Positions 1-6,406 are shown, counted from the first letter of the stretch. The stretch is DNA of 10,102 nt from an uncultured Prevotella sp. (GCA_934230965.1 CAKQFW010000065.1:1-10102); one strand, 5' to 3'. Notes: a model not told the origin generated them from the sequence alone. A program made the numbers and translations.

Positions 1-97
1 AGCGGAAGCCTTCTTCGGCAATGAAAGCAAAGAGGCCCAAACCGATAATACCGATAAGGATGGCGCCTTTGCTTCTGATTTTTCCTAATGCTGCCAT
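1..97 (-). CDS. ppiD: PpiD/SurA-like peptidylprolyl isomerase, N-terminal fragment
   Basis: Only the first 32 codons are inside the window; the gene runs off the left edge. The visible protein begins MAALGKIRSKGAILIGIIG and continues as one hydrophobic membrane anchor (about residues 12-27) ending in FIAEE. This short basic N-terminus followed by a single transmembrane helix is the usual beginning of the large inner-membrane-anchored, periplasm-facing PpiD/SurA_N-type foldases of Bacteroidetes, which help newly exported outer-membrane proteins fold. The ATG at 97 is preferred because the family starts at this KIRSKG motif and because an A-rich leader typical of the phylum precedes it. An in-frame ATG at 208 would add 37 basic residues. 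It lies downstream of the CorC-like gene on the same strand, with a 174-base gap. The isomerase domain cannot be seen, so the name rests on the N-terminus and gene order. Confidence 0.65.
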   Translation of the reverse strand, partial: MAALGKIRSKGAILIGIIGLGLFAFIAEEGFR

Positions 98-271
98 TAC
101 TTTTTTATTATTTTTGTTTTTAATTTTTTGTTTCTTTTTACGCAATAGATGTAGCGCCAGCTGCTTAGCGAGCCTCATGGCAGAGGTGCTGCTGCGTAAC
201 GCGCGCATAAAATGCGTACAAAAATACTAATTTATTACCAAACAAGGGCATGTTTCTACTGAAAAGTGATG
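98..271 (-). other. Intergenic leader between CorC-like gene and ppiD
   Basis: This 174-base gap holds a very A-rich stretch directly before the ppiD start (about 98-137 on the minus strand), a GC-richer patch (about 140-208), and the promoter candidate at 219-226. No terminator-like hairpin with a T-run follows the CorC-like stop codon, so read-through from the upstream operon into ppiD is likely in addition to any internal start. On the minus strand the reading frame of ppiD stays open across 98-208. Confidence 0.5.
219..226 (-). promoter_or_regulatory. Bacteroidetes-type -7 box, candidate ppiD promoter
   Basis: On the minus strand this reads TATTTTTG, matching the TAnnTTTG -7 consensus used by the primary sigma factor of Bacteroidetes. 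A TTGTTTG stretch lies about 13-16 bases upstream on the same strand (239-245), roughly where a -33 TTG element would sit though a little close. Transcription would begin near 213-216, giving a leader of about 115 bases for the ATG at 97. The match is to a short, AT-rich consensus, so it could be chance. Confidence 0.4.
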
Positions 272-1540
272 TTATTCGCCCACTTTTAGTTTCACAAGCT
301 CAATTTTGGTCATCGTATTCTTGATTATTCGGAACTGGAAGTGCCCTATCTTCACCACTTCGTTGAGCTTGGGGAAGCTTTGATATTCGTGCAAAATCAG
401 TCCGCCAATGGTCATATACTCGTCGCTCTCGGGTAGGTCGAGGTCAAACTTATCGTTCACCTTGTCAATCTCAAGGCGTGCCGAGAGCACATACTCGTTG
501 TCGGCCACCTGCTTGGCAATATAGTTTGAACTGTCGTGCTCGTCTTCAATATCGCCAAAAATCTCTTCAACGATATCTTCGAGCGAGACGATGCCACTGG
601 TGCCACCAAACTCGTCGACCACCACGCCCAAGCTTTTCTTTTGCTGCAGGAAGATGTGCATAAGCTTTTGCGCCATCATGGTTTCGGGCACAAAGGGCAT
701 GGTGTTGATGTGGTCTTTCCAGGTGTCGGGGTTGCGGAACATCTCAGAACTATGAATGTAGCCTATGATATGGTCGATATCTTCACGATAGACGATAATC
801 TTTGAGTTGCCACTTTCAACAAACTTCTGCATCAGCTGTGCAGTGGTGCAGTCGTCAACGTCGACGGCATGTATCTCGGTGCGGGGCACCATACAGTCGC
901 GCACCTTGGTTTCGGAAAAGTCGAGTGCGTTTTGAAAAATCTTTACCTCGTCTTCAATCTCATCATCATTTTCGGCATTATCGATGCTCGACTGCACGAG
1001 ATAATCGAGGTCGACCTTTGAGAAGCCTTCGTCGTCGTTCTCCTTATTCATGCGTATGCCTACAAGACGCAGCAAACATTTAGACAAGAAGGTAGAGAAG
1101 CGGCTGATGGGCCACAACACGACATAAAAGAAATAAGCGATGGGAGAAAACACCGACAGCAGACGGTTGGCATTATTCTTGAACAACGACTTGGGCAAAA
1201 ACTCGCCCGTGAACAAGATAATGAGGGTTGAGAGCAAGGTGTCGGCCGTTACGGTGAAGCCAGCATCCATGCCACGGAAGATGGTGCTGTCGAAGAATTT
1301 AGCAATAAGGATGCCATAGATAACCAGCACAATATTGTTACCCACCAGCATGGTGCTAACGAAGCCGTTAGGATGTTTGTAGAACACAGTGATTAAGCGC
1401 TGGGTAAGGCCGTTACGGTCTTTATCCATCTCGGCCAGCATGCGGTTGCTCGACACAAAGGCTATCTCCATTCCTGAAAAGAATGCAGATAGCACCATGG
1501 TAATTAAAATGCCTATTATAAGCGGTATATCTGTTTCCAA
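272..1540 (-). CDS. DUF21/CBS/CorC family membrane protein (hemolysin C / GldE-like)
   Basis: This 422-residue protein has the full family layout. An N-terminal DUF21 membrane domain covers about residues 1-165, with the FSGMEIAFVSSNR signature at 21-33, several hydrophobic segments, and GEFLPKS at 112-118. A CBS pair covers about 205-335, with CMVPRTEIHAVD at 216-227 and GTSGIVSLEDIVEEIFGDI at 313-331. A CorC_HlyC C-terminal domain covers about 345-420, including DEYMTIGGLILHE. Relatives are called hemolysin-like, CorC/MgtC-associated magnesium or cobalt transport factors, or GldE in gliding Bacteroidetes; the transported ion is not settled by sequence. The start is TTG at 1538-1540: no ATG lies between it and the in-frame lptC stop 21 bases upstream, and starting at the next Met (residue 15) would cut the first membrane segment. 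It sits 21 bases after lptC, so is probably cotranscribed. Domain identity is secure; physiological role is not. Confidence 0.9.
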   Translation of the reverse strand: METDIPLIIGILITMVLSAFFSGMEIAFVSSNRMLAEMDKDRNGLTQRLITVFYKHPNGFVSTMLVGNNIVLVIYGILIAKFFDSTIFRGMDAGFTVTADTLLSTLIILFTGEFLPKSLFKNNANRLLSVFSPIAYFFYVVLWPISRFSTFLSKCLLRLVGIRMNKENDDEGFSKVDLDYLVQSSIDNAENDDEIEDEVKIFQNALDFSETKVRDCMVPRTEIHAVDVDDCTTAQLMQKFVESGNSKIIVYREDIDHIIGYIHSSEMFRNPDTWKDHINTMPFVPETMMAQKLMHIFLQQKKSLGVVVDEFGGTSGIVSLEDIVEEIFGDIEDEHDSSNYIAKQVADNEYVLSARLEIDKVNDKFDLDLPESDEYMTIGGLILHEYQSFPKLNEVVKIGHFQFRIIKNTMTKIELVKLKVGE

Positions 1541-1561
1541 AGTATTGTATTTATAATAATA

Positions 1562-2245
1562 TCATCTTGTGTTTTGGGGGAACGGTGCCACCTGCGGACG
1601 AAGTTTGGCCTTTACCGTGTCGGGGGCCGATTTGATGGTGTCGCCACTGCCCGAGAGGTCGCTCTTTTCAAACGAGCCCTTGCTGTTAGACACATAATAG
1701 CGTGTCATGCGCTCGTCGCTGCGGAAATAGGCGCCTTCAAGGGTGCGGTCGGGGGTGACGAGGCGCGAGAAGACGTTTGAATAAAGCTCGTGAGCGTTTT
1801 CGTCCCAAAACAGTTGCTCGCTGCTGAAACGCAAGCCGTCTTTGGTGAGCACACGCACACGGCTACGCAGCTCCCACAGCTTCTTTTGGTCATAATAGTA
1901 GGCGGTGTCGCACTGTATGTACGACTGCACATGAAACTTCTCATCGAACTGCTCAAGAAACAAGCCCTTATCAAATATCCAGCGCGAGGGGTTGCGCTTT
2001 TCGTTTACCTCCCAGCGCTCGGTGATGATGCGATACTTCATTACACCCGAGTCGGATATCAGGGTATTGACGCCAAAGCTGGTCATCATGGCCACCGAGT
2101 CGCGGTCGTGGATAGCAGAAGCAGTATGCTCCTTCTGCTCCTGGCACGACACTGCGAGCAAGAAGCAGAAAGAGCATAACAACCCAGCAGCAGCGTGCTG
2201 GAGCGAAGAATGTATGTATGTGTTACGTTTCGTTTTCACAATCAT
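1562..2245 (-). CDS. lptC: LPS export ABC transporter periplasmic protein LptC (lipoprotein)
   Basis: LptC bridges the inner-membrane LptBFG extractor and the periplasmic LptA-type bridge that carries lipopolysaccharide to the outer membrane. The 227-residue product has a lipoprotein signal with an LAVSC lipobox, making Cys34 the probable lipidated residue; E. coli LptC instead keeps a transmembrane anchor. The mature part has Bacteroidetes LptC landmarks: YRIITERWEV at 71-80, the EQFDEKFHVQSYIQCDTAYY stretch at 98-117, KKLWELRSRV at 121-130, and SEQLFWDENAHELYS at 142-156, consistent with the beta-jellyroll fold. The tail from about residue 195 is Pro/Ser/Lys-rich and looks disordered. The ATG overlaps the stop of the upstream barrel gene by one base (TAATG), implying translational coupling, and the CorC-like gene begins 21 bases downstream. 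Dependence on lipoprotein maturation links it to the divergent Lnb gene; that link is inference. Confidence 0.9.
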   Translation of the reverse strand: MIVKTKRNTYIHSSLQHAAAGLLCSFCFLLAVSCQEQKEHTASAIHDRDSVAMMTSFGVNTLISDSGVMKYRIITERWEVNEKRNPSRWIFDKGLFLEQFDEKFHVQSYIQCDTAYYYDQKKLWELRSRVRVLTKDGLRFSSEQLFWDENAHELYSNVFSRLVTPDRTLEGAYFRSDERMTRYYVSNSKGSFEKSDLSGSGDTIKSAPDTVKAKLRPQVAPFPQNTR

Positions 2246-3546
2246 TATTCAACCTTCCACTTAGCAAACCATCTCTCGTTGAAAGTGAGGCCGATATTAA
2301 TTCGGAATGAATTTTCTTTGATAAACATTTTTGTATCTTGACATACCCACTGGCCAGAGATATTCAAGATAGAACGATTGTTGTATGAGTTCATGATAGG
2401 GATGCCGAAACCAGCACTCACGCTATACTCTTTGGGGCCATCAACACCATTAATCTTCAGATACGACGAAGCGTATGAGGCACCCATACGGTAGTGGATG
2501 CGCTGGAAGAAGTTGCGGCTGTTTTCGAGCGGGCAGAACTCGCCACCGAAGGTAACCTTATGGCGGTCGTTAAACTGATTCTTCATAGCCACATACTGCG
2601 GGGTAGCGCCAGAGGTATCGTATACGGGCGACACCACTGATGCCCACTTCTGCAAGGTGTAATCGACACCCACCTTCAGCTTATTGCGGTGGTTCCACAT
2701 CAAACCTGCACCATACATGGTGGGCAGCTCCATAGCGTTGCGCACTGAATAAGTGGCGGTATCAGACACAGCCGTCTGCGAATTGGTAGATATTACCTCA
2801 CACTTAGGGTTGCCATGTAGCTTGTGGCCCAGGGTGTATGAGAGGCCCAGGGTGAGCTCGTCGTTCTTTGACAAACGTGCAGTGTATTGTGCGCCAAGGT
2901 CAAGCTTATAGTTGTTGACGGTGGCGGTATAGTATTTTGAAAGCGTATTGATGTAGGCATCTGTATAACTGTTTATCACTGAACGGGTATAGCTACCCCA
3001 GAGATAAGAGATATTGGCACCAATAGAAAAACCTTTAATGGGCTGCCAGCCAGCACCTACAAACACCTGATGCAGACCACCTTCGCCCGAATAAGTATTG
3101 ACATAACTGGTGGTTTCAGTATCAGACGAAGAGCCTATTTTGGCTGTATTAGAATAATCGTAACCAATGTTTGTGAAGGGCACTACACCAAAGGCCACAC
3201 CCAGATGACGAGCAGCACGGAAGCCGGCCACCACATACTCGAAGTTGGCGTTATTGGCGTTCATCTTCACGCCATTCTCTGAAAAATTAGTTATCTGTCC
3301 GGAAATGCCAGCGTCGAAGATAAAGCTTAACGAATCGATGGCAGAATAAGAAGCAGGGTTCTGAAAGTTAACTTGGTTATGTTCGTGAAAGCCCAAGCCG
3401 AGGCCGTTCATTCCCCTGTTAAAGCCGCTTGTCTGGTCGCTGAGCAAACCTAAGCCATACTGACTGTATGGCGAATTGGTTCCGCTCTGCGCGAAAGTTG
3501 TTACTGTCATTGCCGACAACACTGCGGCTGTTATGATTTTTCTCAT
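2245..3546 (-). CDS. Outer-membrane beta-barrel protein of unknown function in the lptC operon
   Basis: This 433-residue protein has a clear Sec signal peptide (MRKIITAAVLSAMTVTTFA, likely cleaved before Gln20). The mature N-terminus NSPYSQYGLGLLSD, then RGMNGLGLG and FQNPASYSAIDSLSF, is a pattern I associate with a conserved Bacteroidetes outer-membrane family vaguely resembling FadL/OmpP1 transport barrels. The rest shows short amphipathic strands with alternating aromatic and polar residues and Gly/Asn/Thr turns, ending in the strand-like FRINIGLTFNERWFAKWKVE. I do not know a demonstrated substrate. It is first in the operon, downstream of a TAATTTTGCA promoter, and its stop is fused to the lptC start as TAATG, so the two are made together. 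A role in LPS or lipid handling at the outer membrane is possible but is inference from position only. From memory, other Bacteroidales carry coaX just upstream of this gene; here the neighbour is the divergent Lnb gene instead. Confidence 0.75.
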   Translation of the reverse strand: MRKIITAAVLSAMTVTTFAQSGTNSPYSQYGLGLLSDQTSGFNRGMNGLGLGFHEHNQVNFQNPASYSAIDSLSFIFDAGISGQITNFSENGVKMNANNANFEYVVAGFRAARHLGVAFGVVPFTNIGYDYSNTAKIGSSSDTETTSYVNTYSGEGGLHQVFVGAGWQPIKGFSIGANISYLWGSYTRSVINSYTDAYINTLSKYYTATVNNYKLDLGAQYTARLSKNDELTLGLSYTLGHKLHGNPKCEVISTNSQTAVSDTATYSVRNAMELPTMYGAGLMWNHRNKLKVGVDYTLQKWASVVSPVYDTSGATPQYVAMKNQFNDRHKVTFGGEFCPLENSRNFFQRIHYRMGASYASSYLKINGVDGPKEYSVSAGFGIPIMNSYNNRSILNISGQWVCQDTKMFIKENSFRINIGLTFNERWFAKWKVE

Positions 3547-3632
3547 TGTTATAATAAGTTTCTTTCAAATAATCTTGGCTCCTACAGCACCGCTTTTGTC
3601 AGCCGCAAGGAGTATCAAAAAAGAATTGCTTG

Positions 3633-3640
3633 CAAAATTA
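3633..3640 (-). promoter_or_regulatory. -7 box of the OMP-lptC-corC operon promoter
   Basis: The minus strand reads TAATTTTG, followed by CA, so the whole is the textbook TAnnTTTGCA form of the Bacteroidetes housekeeping promoter. Transcription would begin near 3627-3630, leaving a leader of about 80 bases before the barrel ATG at 3546. I could not find a convincing -33 TTG element at the usual distance. It lies in the divergent gap shared with the Lnb gene. Confidence 0.6.
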
Positions 3641-3685
3641 TTGAAATTTTTCGAAATAATAGCACGATAAATGGGAAATTAAAGT

Positions 3686-3693
3686 TATTTTTG
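3686..3693 (+). promoter_or_regulatory. -7 box of the Lnb gene promoter, abutting the start codon
   Basis: TATTTTTG followed by CATC fits TAnnTTTGCA exactly. The G of the box is only 4 bases from the GTG codon at 3698, so the predicted transcription start falls on or next to the initiation codon. That would give a leaderless or almost leaderless mRNA. No clear -33 element was seen. Confidence 0.55.
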
Positions 3694-3697
3694 CATC

Positions 3698-4894
3698 GTG
3701 AAACGTTTTAGAAGTAATTTACGACATATCGTCCTCGTATTTTTTCTGTTGTTAACACATCAGATACAAGCCCAAACCGACAGTGCTGCACTGGAACGGA
3801 TGGACGCAGTGGATATCAGCCTACTGTCGTGCCAGCCGAGACAATACATCTATAGCCTGTATGGGCACACCGCCATTCGCATTACCGACCATTCGACGGG
3901 CACCGACTATGCCGTAAACTATGGACTATTCTCGTTTGAGAAACCTTTTTTTGTGCTTCGGTTCGTGTTCGGACTGACCGATTATGAAATGGGGATCTGC
4001 GATTACAGCCGCTTTCAGACAGAATATGAACGCGAACAGTGTGGCGTGGTGCAACAGGTGCTAAACCTGTCGCGCGAAGACAAATTGACTATCTTACAAG
4101 CCATTGACCGCAATGCACGACCCGAAAACGTGGTGTATCGCTACAACTTTTTTTACGACAACTGTACCACACGCGCACGCGATATTATTATAAATAATGT
4201 AGAAGAGGCTGTAAACTATCCATCTGCCACACGTGCGGTTACGTATCGACAGATGGTGCACCAATACACCGCACAGCATCCCTGGGCACGCTTTGGCAAC
4301 GACCTGTTGCTGGGCGTGGGCGCCGACCGACCCACCGATGCTCGCCAGCAACAGTTCTTGCCCTTCAACCTAAAGAGCGACTTTGACCAAACCACCCTCA
4401 AAGGCAAAGATGGTGTGGTGCGCCCCTTGGTGAAAGATAAATTTTGGGCTATCAGTGCGTCAACAGCAAGCCCCGAACCTACGATTATCACGCCCCGCTG
4501 GTGCGCTATCATACTGGCTATTATTATCTTAGCCGTATGTCTGTATGATGCTAAACGCAAGGGTGTATCGTGGATACTTGATGGCACATTGTGGCTATTG
4601 ACAGGCGTGGCGGGCCTCATTCTGTTTGCAATGGTGTTTTCGCAGCACCCCACCGTACAGGTAAACTTTCAGATACTTATGCTGAACCCGTTAGCACTCG
4701 GCTTCCTCTACCCCACCCTCAAGGCGTTGCGCCACAAGAAGGGTAGCTCATGGCTGACAATTTGGCCGATTTGCCTCGTTTTATTCTTTATCGGCGCATT
4801 TTGGCAGACCTATGCCGACGGAATGTGCATCTTGGCATCGTCTTTGCTTGTAAGAGCATTATTCATCAACTATATAGTGAGAAAGGAACAATGA
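3698..4894 (+). CDS. lnb: Lipoprotein N-acyltransferase Lnb-like protein (DUF4105)
   Basis: The 398-residue product has an N-terminal signal/anchor helix (about residues 10-25), a periplasmic DUF4105 domain (about 36-250) and a C-terminal block of four or so transmembrane helices (about 266-395). Family landmarks are SLYGHTAIRI at 53-62 with His57, NYGLFSF at 74-80, YNFFYDNCTTRARDII at 149-164 with Cys156, and HPTVQVNFQILMLNPLAL at 317-334 in the membrane part. The His57/Cys156 pair suggests a cysteine-based acyl transfer or NlpC/P60-like active site. From memory, DUF4105 has recently been identified as Lnb, the Bacteroides enzyme that N-acylates the terminal cysteine of diacyl lipoproteins and replaces Lnt; I assign the role by family, not by test. 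GTG at 3698 is chosen because the signal helix begins right after it and the next Met (residue 35) would remove it. Its stop overlaps the next gene as ATGA. Confidence 0.75.
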   Translation: MKRFRSNLRHIVLVFFLLLTHQIQAQTDSAALERMDAVDISLLSCQPRQYIYSLYGHTAIRITDHSTGTDYAVNYGLFSFEKPFFVLRFVFGLTDYEMGICDYSRFQTEYEREQCGVVQQVLNLSREDKLTILQAIDRNARPENVVYRYNFFYDNCTTRARDIIINNVEEAVNYPSATRAVTYRQMVHQYTAQHPWARFGNDLLLGVGADRPTDARQQQFLPFNLKSDFDQTTLKGKDGVVRPLVKDKFWAISASTASPEPTIITPRWCAIILAIIILAVCLYDAKRKGVSWILDGTLWLLTGVAGLILFAMVFSQHPTVQVNFQILMLNPLALGFLYPTLKALRHKKGSSWLTIWPICLVLFFIGAFWQTYADGMCILASSLLVRALFINYIVRKEQ

Positions 4895-6240
4895 AACAAT
4901 ATATTCCCTCTATTCTGCTGGCCGCATTAGCTGCTGCCGAGGTTCAGGCGCAAACCATTCAGCCTGCACCCCGACTGGTGGTAAACATCGCTATCGACCA
5001 GCTTCGCACCGACTATATTGAGCATTTCTCGCCTCTATATTCAGAAAACGGATTTAAGAAGTTGCTGAACCAAGGGCGTGTATATGAGTCGGCAAGCTAT
5101 CCTTTCTCTCCCGTTGATCGTGCTTCGGCCATCGCTTCGATAGCCACAGGCACCACTCCACATTATAACAATATTGTAAGCAGCCAGTGGCTGGATCGCG
5201 ACACATTGCGCCCCATCTTCTGCACAGATGATGGCAATGGTGGCGACTCGCCCAAGATGATGGCAACATCGACCATTGGCGACGAGCTGAAGGTAGCCAC
5301 ACGTGGTAACGCGCTGGTTTACAGCGTGGCCGCTGACAAAGACGCTGCCATAATGGCTGGCGGACATGCGGCCGACGGTGCCTTCTGGATTAGCGAGAAG
5401 AGCGGCCGATGGTCTACCTGTACCTATTATTCGACGGCTTCGCAAAATCTTTTGCGTACCTATAATAACACCCACTCGTATAACGCTGATAACGACGCCG
5501 TAGAAAAGCTGGCCGAAGCCTGTATCACCGATATGGGCATGGGCCGTGATCATATTACCGACTTGCTATCTATCACGCTGTCGGCCAAGGTGAAAGACAT
5601 CACCAACTGGCAGACTGACATGGAGATAGCCTATATAAAACTGGACAAGACTCTTGCCCAGATTATTAGCACCATAGAAAACAAGGTGGGCGAAGGCAAC
5701 GTGCTGTTTGTGGTAACCAGCACGGGATATACTGCCGACCAGCCCGTAGACTATGGCAAATATAAAATTCCGACAGGAACTTTCTATATAAACCGCACGG
5801 CCAACTTGCTCAACATGTATCTCAGCGCCATCTACGGACAAGCACGATATGTTGAGACCTGCTATCATAACCAGATATACCTCGACCATAAGCTTATTGA
5901 GCAGAAACGACTGAGCCTCAACGAGATGATGTCGCGCTCAAAAGAGTTATTGCTACAGGCGGCTGGCGTAAGAAACGTCAGCTATAGCCCCTATAGTGCC
6001 GAGGTGAGTGGCGACCTGCTGATTGAGGTTGCCCCTGGCTGGCAACTTGTAAACGAAGATAATCACGAGAACTATACTTCACGCGCTGCCTTTGTTCCGT
6101 TCCCCATCATTTTCTACGGAGCAGCGACAAAGGCTGAACGTGTTACCACACCTGCTACTGTAGACCGCATTGCGCCCACAGTGGCTAAAGCTATACGCAT
6201 ACGCGCCCCGAACGCTTGTTCGGCAGCTCCTTTACACTAA
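4891..6240 (+). CDS. Alkaline phosphatase superfamily protein, probable pseudoenzyme
   Basis: The 449-residue exported protein has a signal peptide (MKQYIPSILLAALAAAEVQA) and the fold landmarks of PafA-type alkaline phosphatases: LVVNIAIDQLRTDY at 29-42 with metal-ligand Asp36, TGTTP at 86-90, MAGGHAADGAFWIS at 155-168, KLDKTLAQI at 250-258, KYKIPTGTFYI at 290-300, and IIFYG at 406-410. By comparison from memory, catalytic positions are altered: the nucleophile Thr/Ser position is about Arg77, the TADHG metal motif is TSTGY (276-280), the DxxxH pair before KLDK is gone, the His before IIFYG is Pro404, and the active-site Lys/Arg of the SxKDR motif read Asp. It is therefore probably not a phosphatase. 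The ATG at 4891 is preferred over an in-frame upstream Met at 4750 because it begins the signal peptide; it overlaps the Lnb stop (ATGA), with AAAGGA just upstream. Length is somewhat short for the family (about 520-550). Confidence 0.8.
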   Translation: MKQYIPSILLAALAAAEVQAQTIQPAPRLVVNIAIDQLRTDYIEHFSPLYSENGFKKLLNQGRVYESASYPFSPVDRASAIASIATGTTPHYNNIVSSQWLDRDTLRPIFCTDDGNGGDSPKMMATSTIGDELKVATRGNALVYSVAADKDAAIMAGGHAADGAFWISEKSGRWSTCTYYSTASQNLLRTYNNTHSYNADNDAVEKLAEACITDMGMGRDHITDLLSITLSAKVKDITNWQTDMEIAYIKLDKTLAQIISTIENKVGEGNVLFVVTSTGYTADQPVDYGKYKIPTGTFYINRTANLLNMYLSAIYGQARYVETCYHNQIYLDHKLIEQKRLSLNEMMSRSKELLLQAAGVRNVSYSPYSAEVSGDLLIEVAPGWQLVNEDNHENYTSRAAFVPFPIIFYGAATKAERVTTPATVDRIAPTVAKAIRIRAPNACSAAPLH

Positions 6241-6310
6241 AAGAGCCTTAAAATAGTGGGTTATGGGATAGTTATGTCTTAAAATAGCCCGCTAAATGGA
6301 AAAATATTAG

Positions 6311-6318
6311 TACCTTTA
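6311..6318 (+). promoter_or_regulatory. Candidate -7 box of secA
   Basis: TACCTTTA followed by CA matches TAnnTTTG at every defined position except the last, where A replaces G. Transcription would start near 6322-6325 and give a leader of about 82-85 bases containing the 6341-6368 hairpin. No clear -33 TTG was seen at the usual distance. Confidence 0.4.
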
Positions 6319-6340
6319 CACCCTTGAAAAGGTAACACAG

Positions 6341-6368
6341 CGGCATAAGTCTTATGAACCTTATGCCG
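6341..6368 (+). promoter_or_regulatory. Perfect 9-bp hairpin in the secA 5' leader
   Basis: CGGCATAAG (6341-6349) is the exact reverse complement of CTTATGCCG (6360-6368), with a 10-base loop. A second copy of CTTATG (6351-6356) sits in the loop and is also complementary to CATAAG (6344-6349), so the element is a half-site followed by two direct copies of its complement. The hairpin ends 38 bases before the secA ATG and has no T-run after it, so it does not look like a terminator. It may be a leader structure or a protein-binding palindrome. Confidence 0.5.
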
Positions 6369-6406
6369 ATTGCCCATAAACAGAAAAAATAAAAACAAAT
6401 ATAACA

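Larger units (their letters stand above)
3547..3697. other. Divergent intergenic region between the LptC operon and the Lnb gene
   Basis: These 151 bases separate two divergent transcription units and hold a canonical -7 box for each: 3633-3640 on the minus strand and 3686-3693 on the plus strand, 45 bases apart. The arrangement would let a regulator affect LPS-export and lipoprotein-acylation genes together. The leader of the minus transcript has only a weak 5-bp stem (3579-3583 with 3608-3612). No long inverted repeat or recognised operator was seen. Confidence 0.6.
6241..6406 (+). other. Intergenic region and leader of secA
   Basis: This 166-base gap contains a 10-base direct repeat (6247-6256 and 6278-6287), a promoter candidate at 6311-6318, a 9-bp inverted repeat at 6341-6368, and an A-rich stretch (about 6376-6405) before the secA ATG that serves as the usual Bacteroidetes initiation region. 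I see no convincing terminator after the phosphatase-fold gene, so some read-through into secA is likely. Confidence 0.5.

Noticed and set aside
98..137. Long T-rich run on the plus strand as a terminator tail
   Set aside because: No stem precedes it on the plus strand; on the minus strand it is the A-rich initiation leader of ppiD.
1790..2179. Plus-strand open frame of 129 codons opposite lptC
   Set aside because: Shadow of lptC; no signal of an independent gene and no domain.
3579..3612. CTCCT/AGGAG stem in the leader of the barrel gene as a riboswitch or attenuator
   Set aside because: Only five pairs with a 24-base loop and no further conserved-looking structure.
4750..4890. Upstream in-frame start adding 47 residues to the phosphatase-fold protein
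   Set aside because: It would bury the signal peptide and read through the Lnb coding region in another frame; the ATGA-coupled start at 4891 begins the signal peptide directly.
5041..5553. Minus-strand open frame of 170 codons opposite the phosphatase-fold gene
   Set aside because: Shadow of a coding gene with landmarks of its own family; the antisense translation looks random.
6208..6246. Hairpins near the end of the phosphatase-fold gene (CCGAAC/GTTCGG and GCTC/GAGC) as a terminator
   Set aside because: The first lies inside the coding region, the second is short and mismatched, and neither is followed by a T-run.
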